A stretch of 9,449 nucleotides of DNA from an uncultured Bacteroidales bacterium (GCA_937926515.1 CALAZZ010000225.1:1-9449), one strand, 5' to 3'. Positions 1-6,621 are shown, counted from the stretch's first letter. Notes: generated from the sequence alone by a model not told the origin. Numbers and translations are program-made.

Positions 1-196
1 CTTGTGTGATGGTACACATTGTCATTGGATAAATTAAGTACAAATCCGTATCATCAGTGTCAACCGTATGCCAGACCGAAGCCGTGTGCATAAAATCAAG
101 CTGTCTCGCAGGTAACAATCTTCTGAAACAAACTGTGCCGAATTTAGAAAACAACTTGATGTGTTTGGTTCATCAGAAAGCTTGTATATCTAACTG
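1..196. other. Gene-free left edge (possible edge-truncated minus-strand frame)
   Basis: I see no supported gene here. One minus-strand frame stays open from about position 171 down to the window edge, with a possible ATG at 91-89 followed by about 30 sense codons (M-H-T-A-S-V-W-H-T-V...). It could be the start of a gene running off the left edge in the same direction as the neighbouring 197-1375 gene. I recognise no motif in it, it has no ribosome binding site, and an open frame of this length can occur by chance. A plus-strand frame at 57-245 starts with GTG, is unusually cysteine-rich and runs into the 3' end of the real minus-strand gene, so it is probably spurious. No clear terminator was found after the gene ending at 197. 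Confidence 0.3.
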
Positions 197-1375
197 TTAT
201 TGTTTCCTGGCCCGCTCAAATGGTTTATTCCTGTCAAAAAGGTAGCGATAGGTCACATGTGTTTTGTGTAAATAACCCCCAATGTTTTCCACCACCTTGA
301 TCATAGCCGGATTAAAATCTCCAATCCAATTCATTTCCAGTTCCTTATATGGGAAGCCCGGCTTATTCGCCACACGCTCGAAAGCCTCAACAAGCGCCCC
401 GTCTACACCCTTGCCCTGATGGTCCGGCACGATGCCAAATATGCGTCCGATAACGCGCGTACAGCTCTTACGGATTTTAAGGTAATACATGAAACGCAGT
501 TTGTTCAACCAGTTCATTTTTCCGTTGAATCGCCTGATGATCTGGTTCAGGTCTTGCATCATAATGAAAAAAGCGATGGGTTCACCTTTGTAATATCCAA
601 AATGGACAAGCCTGGGGTCCAGGATGGGTTTCATCATATTGAGCAGGCTGCGGGCATGGGCAGAAGTGATCTTTTTAACGCCCGGAATAACACCCCATGC
701 ACTGTTATAGATATGCATAAAATCATCGGCGAACTTGTCAATGTTCTTCCATCTGATCATCTGAAAACTGTAGTCGGAATTGCTATTGATACGTTGTGCC
801 TTTTCGCGGATCACATCCTTGATACCCTCAGAGCTGATTTCTCGCTTAAAGGTGAACTGGTTGAAATAATTTTGAAAGCCGTATTGCTCAAACAAGTCCT
901 TATAATAAGGGAAGTTATAAGGCATATTGTATAGCGGTTCATGGAATCCGTCAACCAACACACCCCAGAAACTATCACGGTCGCCAAAATTGATAGAACC
1001 ATCCATGGCCTCCATCCCATGCGATTTCAACCAATTGTATGAGGCATCAAAAAGCATATTGGCAGCATCTTGATCGTTGATGCAATCGAAAAAACCACAT
1101 CCCCCTGTGGGCTGGTCATTATTCCTGGAGGTCTGGTGATCGTAAAAAGCAGCAATTCGACCAACCACTTCTTTTTGGCCCTCTTTAAGCAACCATCGAA
1201 TCGCTTCACCTTTCCTATGCTTTTTATTTAGGTGCTTGTCAAATATTTTTTCTACATCTCTATCAAGCGGTCTTACGTAGTTCGGATCATCTTTATAAAG
1301 CCTGGCAGGAAATTCAAGAAACTGACGCTTATCCTCATCTGAACTCACTTCGTGTAGGGTGTAGTTATGCTTCAT
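197..1375 (-). CDS. YghO/BcerS-like GNAT-fold acyltransferase
   Basis: The product is 392 residues. The C-terminal half carries a recognisable GNAT acetyl-CoA/acyl-CoA fold: a motif-A loop at about 316-328 (V-P-D-H-Q-G-K-G-V-D-G-A-L) and a motif-B-like helix at about 349-367 (N-W-I-G-D-F-N-P-A-M-I-K). The N-terminal half has the features I associate with the YghO/BcerS-like family: V-G-R-I-A at 71-75, G-F-F-D at 94-97, and a central block at about 126-168 with G-S-I-N-F, G-V-L-V-D-G-F, M-P-Y-N, Y-Y and Y-G-F. Known family context: this group includes E. coli YghO and a bacterial ceramide synthase that acylates a sphingoid base; many Bacteroidota make sphingolipids. Inference: it may N-acylate a long-chain amine or another amine substrate. 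No sphingolipid partner gene such as serine palmitoyltransferase lies in the window. I chose the ATG at 1375; an in-frame ATG at 1408 would add 11 residues of unlike composition. Confidence 0.6.
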   Translation of the reverse strand: MKHNYTLHEVSSDEDKRQFLEFPARLYKDDPNYVRPLDRDVEKIFDKHLNKKHRKGEAIRWLLKEGQKEVVGRIAAFYDHQTSRNNDQPTGGCGFFDCINDQDAANMLFDASYNWLKSHGMEAMDGSINFGDRDSFWGVLVDGFHEPLYNMPYNFPYYKDLFEQYGFQNYFNQFTFKREISSEGIKDVIREKAQRINSNSDYSFQMIRWKNIDKFADDFMHIYNSAWGVIPGVKKITSAHARSLLNMMKPILDPRLVHFGYYKGEPIAFFIMMQDLNQIIRRFNGKMNWLNKLRFMYYLKIRKSCTRVIGRIFGIVPDHQGKGVDGALVEAFERVANKPGFPYKELEMNWIGDFNPAMIKVVENIGGYLHKTHVTYRYLFDRNKPFERARKQ

Positions 1376-1862
1376 TTGTGTTGATTTGATTTGGTTGCAA
1401 ATTAACAAAATTTGAGCCTAACCCGCTTATGAATTTTCAGATTGGGCTAATTCTTTGTGGATATCATTTAGTGCGATTTGATATTTAACCTAATTAGTGA
1501 GCTACATTGAATAATGGCCGAAAGTATTTCGAAATATCTGTAAATCACTTATATGTGTCTTTAGTGATTTTATTGTGCCTTTTGTATCATTGTCCTATTG
1601 GGATTGATACACGAAGTGCCCACAGGGCATTGATGATGTCTGCTGTATATTGATTTAGGCAGATAAACAATCTGATTATAGAAGTCCGATTGGCAGATCA
1701 AACCGCACAAGTCGATACTCAGTGACTATGTTTCCTGACCACATCCACAAAAAACTATTTTTATTCATACTCATTAAAAATAAATACGTAATTTAGTACC
1801 GAAAATATAATAAAACATTAATTATTGAAATATTACACTAAAACATTAAAATAGAATTAATT
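1376..1862. other. 487-base gene-free divergent intergenic region
   Basis: This region lies between the divergent starts of the minus-strand GNAT gene and the plus-strand DUF438 gene, so it must hold both promoters. I see no coding frame of note. Several short inverted repeats cluster at 1525-1674 (described separately). The last 100 bases are very AT-rich, as is usual ahead of Bacteroidota genes. Boxes one base off TAnnTTTG occur at 1727-1734 and 1756-1763 on the plus strand, and just upstream of 1375 on the minus strand. None has a convincing -33 partner, so I do not call a promoter. No FNR-type TTGAT-N4-ATCAA site was found. Confidence 0.5.
1525..1674. repeat. Cluster of short inverted repeats
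   Basis: Dyads read directly from the sequence: a 12-bp perfect palindrome TATTTCGAAATA at 1525-1536; AAATCACT at 1542-1549 pairing with AGTGATTT at 1563-1570 (8 bp, 13-nt loop); TGTATCA at 1583-1589 pairing with TGATACA at 1605-1611 (7 bp, 15-nt loop); and TGCCC at 1617-1621 pairing with GGGCA at 1625-1629 (5 bp, 3-nt loop). After these, TCTGC at 1639-1643 can pair with GCAGA at 1659-1663, while CAGAT at 1660-1664 can instead pair with ATCTG at 1670-1674, so the last two hairpins exclude each other. GGCAGAT recurs at 1692-1698. Function unknown; protein-binding sites, a structured leader or remnants of a small repeat are possible. Confidence 0.45.
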
Positions 1863-3095
1863 ATGAGTGAATTCATTAATAATTCCGAAGCAAGAAAAGC
1901 AAGGTTGAAGCAATTGATCCTCAAGTTGCATGAAGGTGCATCTGAAGATAGTGTCAGAAAGGAATTGCTCGAAAGTTTAAGTCAGATACCTTATGGCGAA
2001 GTGGTTGAGGTTGAACAGGAGCTGATCAAAGAAGGCCTGCCTGAAGAAGAAGTGCTGCGCTTGTGCGATGCACATTCTGCAGTGCTCGAAGGCCGGGTTG
2101 ACCTTTCGGCATCGAAACAGATTCCCAAAGGTCATCCTGTGGACGTGATGATAAACGAGAACCGCGAATTGAAGCAGGTCACTGCCCGGGCCTATGGTGT
2201 TTTAAAGATGATCGAAAGATCGGGTGAGGCACTAATGCCTGAGTTCATCCTGCAATTGCGTGCATTGTTCAACAGCCTGATAGATGTAGACAAGCATTAC
2301 CAAAGGAAGGAATACCTGCTGTTCCCTTTTCTTGAAAAACAAGGAATAACGGGACCGCCAAAGGTTATGTGGGGCAAACAGGATGAGATCCGGGAGCAGC
2401 TGAAAGGAAGCCTCGAAATACTTGAAACACCTGATCTTGCTAAAGAAGATTTTTTAGCTGCAGCCGAAATGGTGATTAAACCGGCATTGAAAGGAGTTGA
2501 CGAAATGACCATTAAGGAAGAAGAGATTTTATTTCCGATGGCCATGGACAAGCTGACCGATGCCGACTGGTACGAAATCGACAAACAATCGCTTGAGATA
2601 GGTTATTGCTTATACGACCCTGCTGAAAAATGGATACCTGAAGGAATGGAACCTGCCACTGTCAATGATGCACAAAAAAGTGGCAGCCATATGCAATTGC
2701 CAACGGGTAGTTTCAGTGCAGAGGAATTGCTGAGCGTTTTCTCCACCTTGCCTGTCGACATCACTTTTGTGGATAAGGATGATAAGGTCAAGTTTTTCTC
2801 ACTTACTCCTGACCGTGTTTTTCAGCGCAACAGGGCCATCCTGAATCGTGATGTGAGGCATTGTCATCCACCGGGAAGCGCACATATCGTGGACAAGATA
2901 CTTGAGGATTTTAAAAGCGGAAAACAAAGCCGCGCCCCGTTTTGGATCAATATGCGTGGCAAGATGATCCATATCGAATATTTTGCGCTTAGGAATGAAC
3001 AAGGTGAATACCTGGGCACGCTTGAAGTATCGCATGATGTTACCCGTTACAGGGAGCTTCAGGGTGAGCAGCGTATCTTATCTTATATTGAATAA
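1863..3095 (+). CDS. DUF438-hemerythrin-PAS protein
   Basis: This 410-residue protein has three regions. Residues about 10-80 match the DUF438 helical domain. Residues about 88-240 form a hemerythrin-like (HHE) four-helix region with H91 in G-H-P-V-D, H145 and E150 in D-K-H-Y-Q-R-K-E, the P-P-K-V-M-W...D-E-I-R block at 165-177, and K-E-E-E-I-L-F-P-M at 218-226. Residues about 285-400 form a PAS-type sensor domain with the H-C-H-P-P-G-S block at 333-339 and G-E-Y-L-G-T-L-E-V near 381-389. Family knowledge: hemerythrin domains bind a di-iron centre and are linked to O2, NO or iron-sulfur repair chemistry, and DUF438 proteins are a recurrent architecture in anaerobes. The third helix has glutamates where classical hemerythrins have a histidine ligand, so metal binding is uncertain. 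No signal peptide or membrane segment is seen; it is probably a cytoplasmic sensor. The ATG has no Shine-Dalgarno sequence. Confidence 0.85.
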   Translation: MSEFINNSEARKARLKQLILKLHEGASEDSVRKELLESLSQIPYGEVVEVEQELIKEGLPEEEVLRLCDAHSAVLEGRVDLSASKQIPKGHPVDVMINENRELKQVTARAYGVLKMIERSGEALMPEFILQLRALFNSLIDVDKHYQRKEYLLFPFLEKQGITGPPKVMWGKQDEIREQLKGSLEILETPDLAKEDFLAAAEMVIKPALKGVDEMTIKEEEILFPMAMDKLTDADWYEIDKQSLEIGYCLYDPAEKWIPEGMEPATVNDAQKSGSHMQLPTGSFSAEELLSVFSTLPVDITFVDKDDKVKFFSLTPDRVFQRNRAILNRDVRHCHPPGSAHIVDKILEDFKSGKQSRAPFWINMRGKMIHIEYFALRNEQGEYLGTLEVSHDVTRYRELQGEQRILSYIE

Positions 3096-3129
3096 CCCTT
3101 AGCCCGTTAATCATTGAAGTTCCGATGCA

Positions 3130-3180
3130 GACTCCCTCGCGGATGCCTTGATAATGCAGGGAGTTGTTGTATTGTTTTAC
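3130..3180 (+). terminator. Candidate hairpin terminator after the DUF438 gene
   Basis: ACTCCCT at 3131-3137 pairs perfectly with AGGGAGT at 3158-3164, with a possible extra G-U pair at 3130/3165. The loop is 20 nt. The tail is T-rich but interrupted (TGTTGTATTGTTTT at 3165-3178). It lies 35 bases after the DUF438 stop and 43 bases before the next start. It could be a weak intrinsic terminator or an mRNA-stabilising hairpin between two co-transcribed genes. The large loop and broken T-run keep confidence modest. Confidence 0.4.
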
Positions 3181-3207
3181 TTATAACCATCTGATAATTT
3201 GAATACT

Positions 3208-3729
3208 ATGGAAGAAAAACTTATCATAACCCCAAAGACAAAAGTTTTGAATCTAATTGAAGCCTATCCGCAGTTGGAAGATGTGCTGATTGATTTTGTA
3301 CCGGAGTTTAAGAAGCTTAAGAATCCGGTCCTGAGAAGGACAGTAGCACGTATTGCCACACTGCAGCAAGCAGCTGCTATTGGAAATGTTCCGGTTGAAA
3401 AGCTTATAAATATTTTGCGTAAGGAAGTAGGGCAGGACCTAACCGACGACCAACAAGAACATCCCTATCAAACGGATAAGCCAGACTGGTTCAGTCCTGA
3501 CCTCATAGTTGCTGAATTGGACGTCAGGCCTATGCTTGCTCAGGGCGAACATCCCGTAAACCAGGTTGTGGCTGATTACAAGCAGTTGCCTGAAGGAAAG
3601 ATCTTTAAAATGACCGCTCCATTTTTACCGGCGCCGCTTATTGATAAGGTGAGCAGCCTGGGGGCTCAACATTGGATAGAGAAAGGGAAGGATGAGGTGC
3701 ATCTGATCTATTTCTTTAAGCAGGCTTAA
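3208..3729 (+). CDS. DUF1858-DUF2249 two-domain protein
   Basis: The product is 173 residues and cytoplasmic, with no signal peptide. Residues about 5-72 match DUF1858: I-T-P-K-T-K-V-L-N-L-I-E-A-Y-P, then a helical segment ending V-P-V-E-K-L-I-N-I-L. Residues about 101-170 match DUF2249: V-A-E-L-D-V-R-P-M-L, G-E-H-P, L-P-E-G-K-I-F-K-M-T-A-P-F-L-P-A-P-L and a terminal V-H-L-I-Y-F-F. DUF2249 resembles the small TusA-like fold in its L-D-x-R and h-P-x-P-L elements, but it lacks the catalytic TusA cysteine; this product has no cysteine at all. Family knowledge: these domains often lie next to DUF438/hemerythrin and NO- or nitrate-related genes; their biochemical role is unknown to me. I chose ATG 3208 over an in-frame TTG at 3199, which would add only three residues. 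No Shine-Dalgarno sequence is present. Confidence 0.8.
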   Translation: MEEKLIITPKTKVLNLIEAYPQLEDVLIDFVPEFKKLKNPVLRRTVARIATLQQAAAIGNVPVEKLINILRKEVGQDLTDDQQEHPYQTDKPDWFSPDLIVAELDVRPMLAQGEHPVNQVVADYKQLPEGKIFKMTAPFLPAPLIDKVSSLGAQHWIEKGKDEVHLIYFFKQA

Positions 3730-3755
3730 TTATCGTCCGGTATGGCTTGATTGCT

Positions 3756-3763
3756 TAATTTTG
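3756..3763 (+). promoter_or_regulatory. Exact Bacteroidota -7 box TAnnTTTG before the methyltransferase
   Basis: TAATTTTG at 3756-3763 matches the TAnnTTTG consensus exactly and ends only 4 bases before the ATG at 3768. If used, transcription would begin at or next to the start codon, giving a leaderless or near-leaderless mRNA. I see no TTTG -33 element at a suitable distance upstream, so this may be a chance match in AT-rich DNA. Confidence 0.3.
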
Positions 3764-3767
3764 AGCT

Positions 3768-4535
3768 ATGAAACCACTTAAGCAGACAGTTCTGGATTCA
3801 CTCGATGGAACTGATGAAGCCATTCTGCCATATATCCCATACCTGCTTCAGGACTTTCGTGAAATAGGTTCTGATCCCGAAACCATGCTTCTGATGATTG
3901 AGCAACATATTCCAAAGAAGCATTTTCGCATCCTGGACCTGGGCTGCGGCAAAGGTGCCGTTGCCTGTCGGCTGGCACAAGCCCTGTCCGCATATGTTCA
4001 TGGTATCGATGCCATGGATGATTTTATTATTTCAGCCAAACAGTATGCCCATCAACTTGGCTTGGATCATAAGGTCACCTTTGAAGTGGCTGATGTCAGG
4101 CTGCGTATTCAGGAATTAAAGAATTATGATCTTGTCGTACTAGGTTCAATAGGTGCGGTTTTTGGAGATATGTATCAAACCCTGAAAACATTGGAAGGGG
4201 CGATCAATGATTCGGGTTATGTATTGGTTGACGATGCTTTCCTGCCAGATCATTCAACCGTTGAATATAACAGATGCTTATCCGAAACTGAATTTTACAC
4301 CCAGATTGCACAGGCTGGATTTTCAATCGTTGCCGAACAGCTTTTTGACCGTTCCAGGGTATATTCCGGCGATGAGGACCTGTTGAAGGGAATTGAACAA
4401 CGTATCAGCGAACTTATTGAATCGGAACCTTCGAAAAAGGAGGTTTTCAAAGCCTATTTAAAGAGTCAGCAGCATGAAACCTGGATGCTGGATAACGCAC
4501 TTGTAACAGGCACATGGCTACTGCATAGAAAATAA
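3768..4535 (+). CDS. Class I SAM-dependent methyltransferase
   Basis: The product is 255 residues. Motif I is clear: I-L-D-L-G-C-G-K-G at 55-63, binding S-adenosylmethionine. The acidic residue ending strand 2 is D81 (H-G-I-D-A). The motif II-like acidic position is in V-A-D-V-R at 107-111, and the strand 4 region is Y-D-L-V-V-L-G-S-I-G-A at 120-130. The C-terminal half (about 165-255) is helical with a W-L-L-H end and is presumably substrate-specific. No membrane segment or signal peptide is seen. It starts 38 bases after the DUF2249 gene on the same strand, so it may be co-transcribed or use its own promoter at 3756. The substrate cannot be told from sequence; small-molecule and protein methylation are both possible. 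The ATG at 3768 lacks a Shine-Dalgarno sequence, as do its neighbours. Confidence 0.85.
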   Translation: MKPLKQTVLDSLDGTDEAILPYIPYLLQDFREIGSDPETMLLMIEQHIPKKHFRILDLGCGKGAVACRLAQALSAYVHGIDAMDDFIISAKQYAHQLGLDHKVTFEVADVRLRIQELKNYDLVVLGSIGAVFGDMYQTLKTLEGAINDSGYVLVDDAFLPDHSTVEYNRCLSETEFYTQIAQAGFSIVAEQLFDRSRVYSGDEDLLKGIEQRISELIESEPSKKEVFKAYLKSQQHETWMLDNALVTGTWLLHRK

Positions 4536-4606
4536 TTCCATCCTTGACGATATGCTTCCATTAGCTGTTTTTTTTCCTTCAATAGCTTTTTGAACCATAA
4601 TCTTTC

Positions 4607-4614
4607 TAATTTTG
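4607..4614 (+). promoter_or_regulatory. -7 box (TAATTTTG) for the fur-zip operon
   Basis: TAATTTTG at 4607-4614 is an exact match to TAnnTTTG. A TTTG at 4589-4592 is a possible -33 element, but the 14-nt gap is shorter than the usual roughly 17-23. The predicted start of transcription would fall at about 4618-4622, inside the palindrome at 4613-4627 and 15-19 bases before the Fur-family ATG. Confidence 0.5.
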
Positions 4615-4627
4615 CAACATTGTTGCA
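4613..4627. promoter_or_regulatory. 15-bp perfect palindromic operator, likely Fur/Zur-type
   Basis: TGCAACA-T-TGTTGCA is a perfect 7-1-7 inverted repeat centred on 4620. It overlaps the last two bases of the -7 box and covers the predicted transcription start, 10 bases before the ATG of a Fur-family regulator. That position suits autorepression by blocking RNA polymerase. Fur-family operators are commonly 7-1-7 dyads. The specific bases differ from the enterobacterial Fur and Zur boxes; a Bacteroidota-specific motif is my inference. Confidence 0.65.
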
Positions 4628-4636
4628 TTTGAAACG

Positions 4637-5065
4637 ATGTTGGGAATGAATACTGCCAAATCCTTATTGAACGAAAACAGCCTGGCCAAAACACCCTGCC
4701 GGATAGATATGATTTGTACCTTGTTAGAATCAGACACTGCCCTTACGGAATTTGAGATTAAACAGCGGATTGTCTATGACTATGACAGGGCTACCATTTT
4801 CAGAAATCTGAAAGCTTTTTTGAAAACAGGGCTGATCCATGCAGTGTCATTAGAGGGTGGTGAGGTTCGCTATCAAATCACCAAAACCAGGGTGAACAAC
4901 CCTGTGCATGCACATTTCCATTGCAAAAAATGCAGCAAGGTATACTGTTTAAATGAATTGGCATTCAAAGGTATTACATTACCTAAGGGCTTCACTGCCG
5001 AGGATTATGATATTGTCATCAAAGGATGGTGTCCGCACTGCAATGTGAAAAGCGCCAGTAATTAG
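4637..5065 (+). CDS. Fur-family metalloregulator (Zur-like candidate)
   Basis: The product is 142 residues, a normal Fur length. The N-terminal winged helix includes R-A-T-I-F-R-N-L-K at 51-59, which matches the Fur recognition helix (usually x-x-T-V-Y-R-x-L). The dimerisation domain has H-A-H-F-H-C at 91-96, corresponding to the H-x-H metal-sensing region. The two structural zinc pairs are C96/C99 (C-K-K-C) and C132/C135 (C-P-H-C). The ATG at 4637 is used here; an in-frame ATG at 4646 is equally possible. The 7-1-7 palindrome just upstream and a ZIP transporter gene 27 bases downstream suggest a self-regulated metal-uptake operon. Zinc is the most likely metal by analogy with Zur-controlled importers, but Fur, Mur and PerR branches cannot be excluded from sequence alone. 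Confidence 0.85.
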   Translation: MLGMNTAKSLLNENSLAKTPCRIDMICTLLESDTALTEFEIKQRIVYDYDRATIFRNLKAFLKTGLIHAVSLEGGEVRYQITKTRVNNPVHAHFHCKKCSKVYCLNELAFKGITLPKGFTAEDYDIVIKGWCPHCNVKSASN

Positions 5066-5092
5066 AAATATAACTTAAATCACCTTTATAGA

Positions 5093-5887
5093 ATGGAATA
5101 TACCTGGTTGTATGCAATAGGGAGTGCTTTACTCGTCAGTCTGATCGCTTTTGTTGGTGTTTTGTTTTTATCCTTTCGCATCGAAAAACTGAAGAAGATC
5201 ATCTTTATACTGGTGAGTTTTGCTGTTGGCGGCCTTTTGGGGAATGCTGTTTTTCACCTGCTTCCGGAATCGTATATGCAAATTGGTAATCCGGTTACGG
5301 TAGCTGTCCTTCTCATGGCCGGCTTGTTGATGTTGTTTGTGTTGGAGAAGTTTTTTCATTGGCAACATCATCATGAATTGGACCATCACAAGAAAGAAAT
5401 AAAGGCCTTGGGCCCGATAAGCCTTGTAGCCGATGGATTTCATAATTTCGTGGATGGCATTCTGATAGCTTCAGCCTGGATGGTAAGTCCGGAAATAGGT
5501 ATTGCGACCACACTGGCGGTTGTCATCCATGAAATTCCGCAGGAAATCAGTGATTTTGGCATATTGATTCATGCAGGGTATACCAAAGGAAAAGCCTTAT
5601 TGGCCAATTTTATTGCGGCCTGTACAGCCATTTTAGGTGCTTCTCTGACCTTATTACTCGGTAGTCATATACAAAACCTGTCGATTTACATTTTGCCTTT
5701 TGCAGCAGGTGGTTTCATCTATCTCGCTGCTTCAGATCTGATTCCGGAGTTGCACAAGGATCATTCGAGGTCTAATGCTATCATCCAGCTGATCTTTATA
5801 CTTGCCGGCCTCGGTCTGATGTATTTCATCAGTATGGATCATGGGCATATCCATCTCAATGGGAATGATTTGCATCATCATCATTGA
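5093..5887 (+). CDS. ZIP-family metal transporter
   Basis: The product is a 264-residue integral membrane protein with about eight hydrophobic segments (about 5-27, 34-56, 67-86, 107-130, 134-161, 167-190, 196-216, 228-247). The two conserved ZIP transport helices are visible: H-N-F-V-D-G at 117-122 in TM4 and H-E-I-P-Q-E at 146-151 in TM5. The histidine-rich cytoplasmic loop between TM3 and TM4 (H-W-Q-H-H-H-E-L-D-H-H at 89-99) and the histidine-rich C-terminus (H-G-H-I-H near 250-254, then four terminal histidines) are typical metal-binding tails. Family knowledge: ZIP proteins move Zn2+, Fe2+ or Mn2+ into the cytoplasm. In TM5 the second histidine of the eukaryotic LIV-1 H-E-x-P-H-E motif is Q150, a variant I believe is common in prokaryotes. 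It follows the Fur-family gene by 27 bases and is probably co-transcribed. Confidence 0.9.
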   Translation: MEYTWLYAIGSALLVSLIAFVGVLFLSFRIEKLKKIIFILVSFAVGGLLGNAVFHLLPESYMQIGNPVTVAVLLMAGLLMLFVLEKFFHWQHHHELDHHKKEIKALGPISLVADGFHNFVDGILIASAWMVSPEIGIATTLAVVIHEIPQEISDFGILIHAGYTKGKALLANFIAACTAILGASLTLLLGSHIQNLSIYILPFAAGGFIYLAASDLIPELHKDHSRSNAIIQLIFILAGLGLMYFISMDHGHIHLNGNDLHHHH

Positions 5888-5952
5888 AAAATTGGTGAAG
5901 GTGATTTGTTGAAATTCAAAAGGTATGGATAAGGTGGGTTAAAGACAGCCGG

Positions 5953-6540
5953 TCAGTTTTGTTGCGGATCGTTCGGAAAATTGTGCCAAAGCCGGTAATC
6001 ATTGCCCATTCGACGTAAAAACCGATCCCACATTTTTTCCGGTTTGGTTTGCATCAAACTGCGTGCTGTGGCTGTTGAAACCAGCCATGAGTTGCGCTGC
6101 AATTCCAATTCAAGCTGGTTGGCATCCCAGCCTGAATATCCGATGTAAAACCTGATCTGATCCGGACGGATGGCATTCAACTGTATCATTTCGCGCACGG
6201 TTTCCAGGTTGCCTCCCCAATAAAGTCCACGCAAAACTTCATTGCTTTCCGGTATTTCATCTCCAAGCAGGTGGATGAAAAACAAACTGTCGGTCTGAAC
6301 CGGACCACCCAGGTAGACAGGCACTTCAAAATCGGGAAACCCTTTCACAACATCGTTGAAATTAGATCTAAGCGGTTTATTCATGATCAGCCCAAACGAT
6401 CCTTCCTCATTATGTTCGGCAAGCAACACCACCGAACGGCCAAAATAATAATCACCCATCAGTGGCTCCGAGATTAATACATGTCCACGCGAGGGTGATA
6501 GGTTATTGGTCCTGATCTGAAGCAGTTTTTCGATACCCAT
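5953..6540 (-). CDS. YqgE/AlgH family (UPF0301) protein
   Basis: The 195-residue length is normal for the family. Recognisable blocks are G-H-V-L-I-S-E-P-L-M-G-D near 19-30, F-G-R-S-V-V-L-L-A-E-H at 33-43, G-S-F-G-L-I-M-N-K-P-L at 47-57, Y-L-G-G-P-V near 76-81 and G-Y-S-G-W-D-A-N-Q-L-E-L-E near 134-146. The molecular role of this family is not firmly established; AlgH was named from an alginate-regulation phenotype in Pseudomonas, and homologues are widespread in Bacteroidota. It is soluble and cytoplasmic by appearance. It converges on the ZIP gene (65-base gap, no clear terminator) and diverges from murL (81-base gap). The ATG at 6540 is followed directly by sequence well placed for the family N-terminus. 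Confidence 0.93.
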   Translation of the reverse strand: MGIEKLLQIRTNNLSPSRGHVLISEPLMGDYYFGRSVVLLAEHNEEGSFGLIMNKPLRSNFNDVVKGFPDFEVPVYLGGPVQTDSLFFIHLLGDEIPESNEVLRGLYWGGNLETVREMIQLNAIRPDQIRFYIGYSGWDANQLELELQRNSWLVSTATARSLMQTKPEKMWDRFLRRMGNDYRLWHNFPNDPQQN

Positions 6541-6548
6541 ATTGACAA

Positions 6549-6581
6549 AAAATTTAGAATATATTTATGCTTTTGGTCAAA
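6549..6581 (-). promoter_or_regulatory. Candidate promoter of the yqgE-family gene
   Basis: Reading the minus strand, TTTG (6581-6578) is followed after 21 bases by TAAATTTT (6556-6549), one base off the TAnnTTTG -7 box. Spacing fits the Bacteroidota consensus. The ATG at 6540 is only 8 bases beyond the box, so the mRNA leader would be very short. A weaker plus-strand box TAACTTTA at 6586-6593 may serve murL in the opposite direction, without a clear -33 partner. Confidence 0.35.
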
Positions 6582-6621
6582 TACCTAACTTTACAGCCTA
6601 AATCAAAAAGCATACCAGCAA

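Noticed and set aside
57..245. 62-residue plus-strand open frame
   Set aside because: GTG start, unusually cysteine-rich, no motif, and it runs into the 3' end of the real minus-strand gene.
419..934. 171-residue plus-strand open frame
   Set aside because: It lies fully antisense to the GNAT-family gene at 197-1375, which has clear motifs; the plus-strand translation has none I recognise.
3199..3207. TTG start for the DUF1858-DUF2249 gene
   Set aside because: An ATG three codons later gives a typical N-terminus, and there is no ribosome binding site favouring TTG.
4554..4575. Terminator after the methyltransferase, based on a T8 run
   Set aside because: The T-run at 4568-4575 is preceded by at most a 3-bp stem.
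5876..5884. Terminal histidines of the ZIP protein as an engineered His tag
   Set aside because: Only four in a row, within a naturally histidine-rich tail that is common in ZIP transporters.
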